Source: Dyadobacter fermentans
GTDB lineage: Bacteria > Bacteroidota > Bacteroidia > Cytophagales > Spirosomataceae
Assembly: GCF_019924045.1 (NCBI RefSeq)
Contig: NZ_JAHXBN010000011.1
Location: 496,001 to 560,000, forward strand
DNA length: 64,000 bases
Direction of reading: 5' to 3'
Shown here: piece by piece, positions 63,219 through 64,000 of the stretch
Position numbering within the stretch: the stretch's first letter is position 1
Layout of the letters: every line of letters starts with the position of its first letter
Notes under the pieces: generated by a model
Databases searched by the model: none
What the model was told of the DNA's origin: nothing
Seen by the model: the letters and a program-made list of their open reading frames with translations, nothing else
Position numbers and translations under genes: made by a program

Positions 63219-64000
63219 CGTCACTAAAACCTTTCTACCTGACCAGGAAGAATATCTGCAATATGTCCGTGGAATCTGGGAACGTGGTTATCTGACCAAC
63301 AACGGCCCCCTGTTACAAAAGCTCGAAGGGCAACTTAAGGAGTATCTGAAAGTCGATCACCTTTACTTCTGCGGTAATGGAACGATCGTTCTGCAAATAG
63401 CGATCAAGGCGCTGGAACTGAAAGGCGAGATCATCACGACGCCGTTCTCCTACGTGGCGACCTCCAATGCGATCCTGTGGGAAAACTGCACGCCGGTTTT
63501 CGTGGACATTGATCCGGCCACATTCAATATCAATCCGGAGTTGATCGAAGCGGCCATTACGCCGGCCACATCCGCCATTCTCGCAACGCACGTGTATGGC
63601 AACCCCTGCGATATTGAAGCAATCGAGGCCATTGCGAAAAAACACGACCTGAAAGTCATCTATGACGCCGCGCACGCGTTTGGCGTTACCTATAAAGGGA
63701 AATCATTGCTTTCATATGGCGATTTGAGCACTTGTAGCTTCCACGCCACGAAAGTGTTTCATACCATCGAAGGCGGTGCGTTGATCTCCAACCACCCCGA
63801 GCTGGATCGCAAGCTGCATTTGCTCCGTGCCTTCGGCCACCAGGGCGACGAGCACTATGAATTTGCCGGCATTAATGGAAAGAACTCGGAATTCCATGCC
63901 GCAATGGGGCTTGTAAACCTCCCGCAGGTACCGGCGATCATCCAGGCGCGTAAGGAAGTTTTTGCCGCTTACGACAGCCTGCTCAACTGGGATATTTTGT
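63211..64000 (+). CDS. DegT/DnrJ/EryC1/StrS-family sugar aminotransferase, 3' truncated by window
   Basis: An open frame of 263 codons from ATG 63211 to the window edge. It overlaps the ATPase stop by 8 bp, so the genes are coupled. Motifs of the DegT family are present: TKTFLPDQEEY, RGYLTNNGPLLQKLE, FCGNGTIVLQIAIKAL, TTPFSYVATSNAIL, a DAAHAFGV segment and the PLP-binding Lys in CSFHATKVFHTIEGGAL. These enzymes aminate nucleotide-linked 4-keto or 3-keto sugars, which are then used as amino sugars in O-antigen or capsule. TNNGPLL and SFHATKVFHTIEGG are like VioA/QdtB-type members, so a dTDP-amino-deoxyhexose is a fair guess. The C-terminus is outside the window. Confidence 0.9.
   Translation, partial: MINVTKTFLPDQEEYLQYVRGIWERGYLTNNGPLLQKLEGQLKEYLKVDHLYFCGNGTIVLQIAIKALELKGEIITTPFSYVATSNAILWENCTPVFVDIDPATFNINPELIEAAITPATSAILATHVYGNPCDIEAIEAIAKKHDLKVIYDAAHAFGVTYKGKSLLSYGDLSTCSFHATKVFHTIEGGALISNHPELDRKLHLLRAFGHQGDEHYEFAGINGKNSEFHAAMGLVNLPQVPAIIQARKEVFAAYDSLLNWDIL

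Overview
The window is a chromosomal segment from a Bacteroidota bacterium, most likely a Cytophagales member near Dyadobacter or Spirosoma (inference). Lineage markers are a SusC/SusD pair, a lipoprotein TamA homologue (TamL), TAnnTTTG-type -7 promoter boxes, a Bacteroidota-type ParE and outer-membrane barrels ending in Phe. I see no tRNA, rRNA, CRISPR array, phage gene or insertion sequence. The segment opens inside a susC gene and closes inside a sugar aminotransferase gene.

Left third (0-22 kb): the end of a SusC/SusD nutrient uptake pair, an AlaA-type aminotransferase, a queuosine-precursor transporter, a SpoU RNA methyltransferase divergent from tamL, then miaB, a receiver-less sigma-54 activator, lptE, a small conserved gene and secG. 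After these come groES-groEL, a LolD-type ATPase, sucC, an esterase plus GntP permease pair, and a lipid kinase divergent from an App1-type lipid phosphatase.

Middle (22-38 kb): a two-component system stands next to a CzcCBA-type heavy-metal RND efflux operon. It is followed by a block of nested palindromes and then a sigma-54 control island on the minus strand: rpoN, an NtrC-type regulator, a soluble REC-PAS-histidine kinase and a predicted outer-membrane barrel. Next to it, a YtxH gene pair and a single-domain receiver gene diverge from an intergenic region in which I read two back-to-back sigma-54 (-24/-12) promoters. Weaker sigma-54-like sites lie before the barrel gene and before groES. 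This island is the most interesting part of the window: sigma factor, activator, kinase and candidate targets lie together within about 7 kb.

Right third (38-64 kb): a large TPR protein, a maltose-type phosphorolysis set (GH65, beta-phosphoglucomutase, GH13), a DUF1460 amidase-like protein, an MscS channel, a second two-component system paralogous to the first, a DinB protein, and an operon of a DUF4136 lipoprotein, a small barrel and an unrecognised 722-residue protein. Then come pheA and parE, and finally a polysaccharide export operon (SLBB/Wza-like, Wzz-like, ABC permease and ATPase, DegT aminotransferase) that runs off the edge.

Intergenic regions are rich in short tandem repeats (8-, 14- and 15-mers) and GC-rich inverted repeats. 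Several rho-independent terminators are clear. Domain assignments come from reading motifs by eye; no database search was run.
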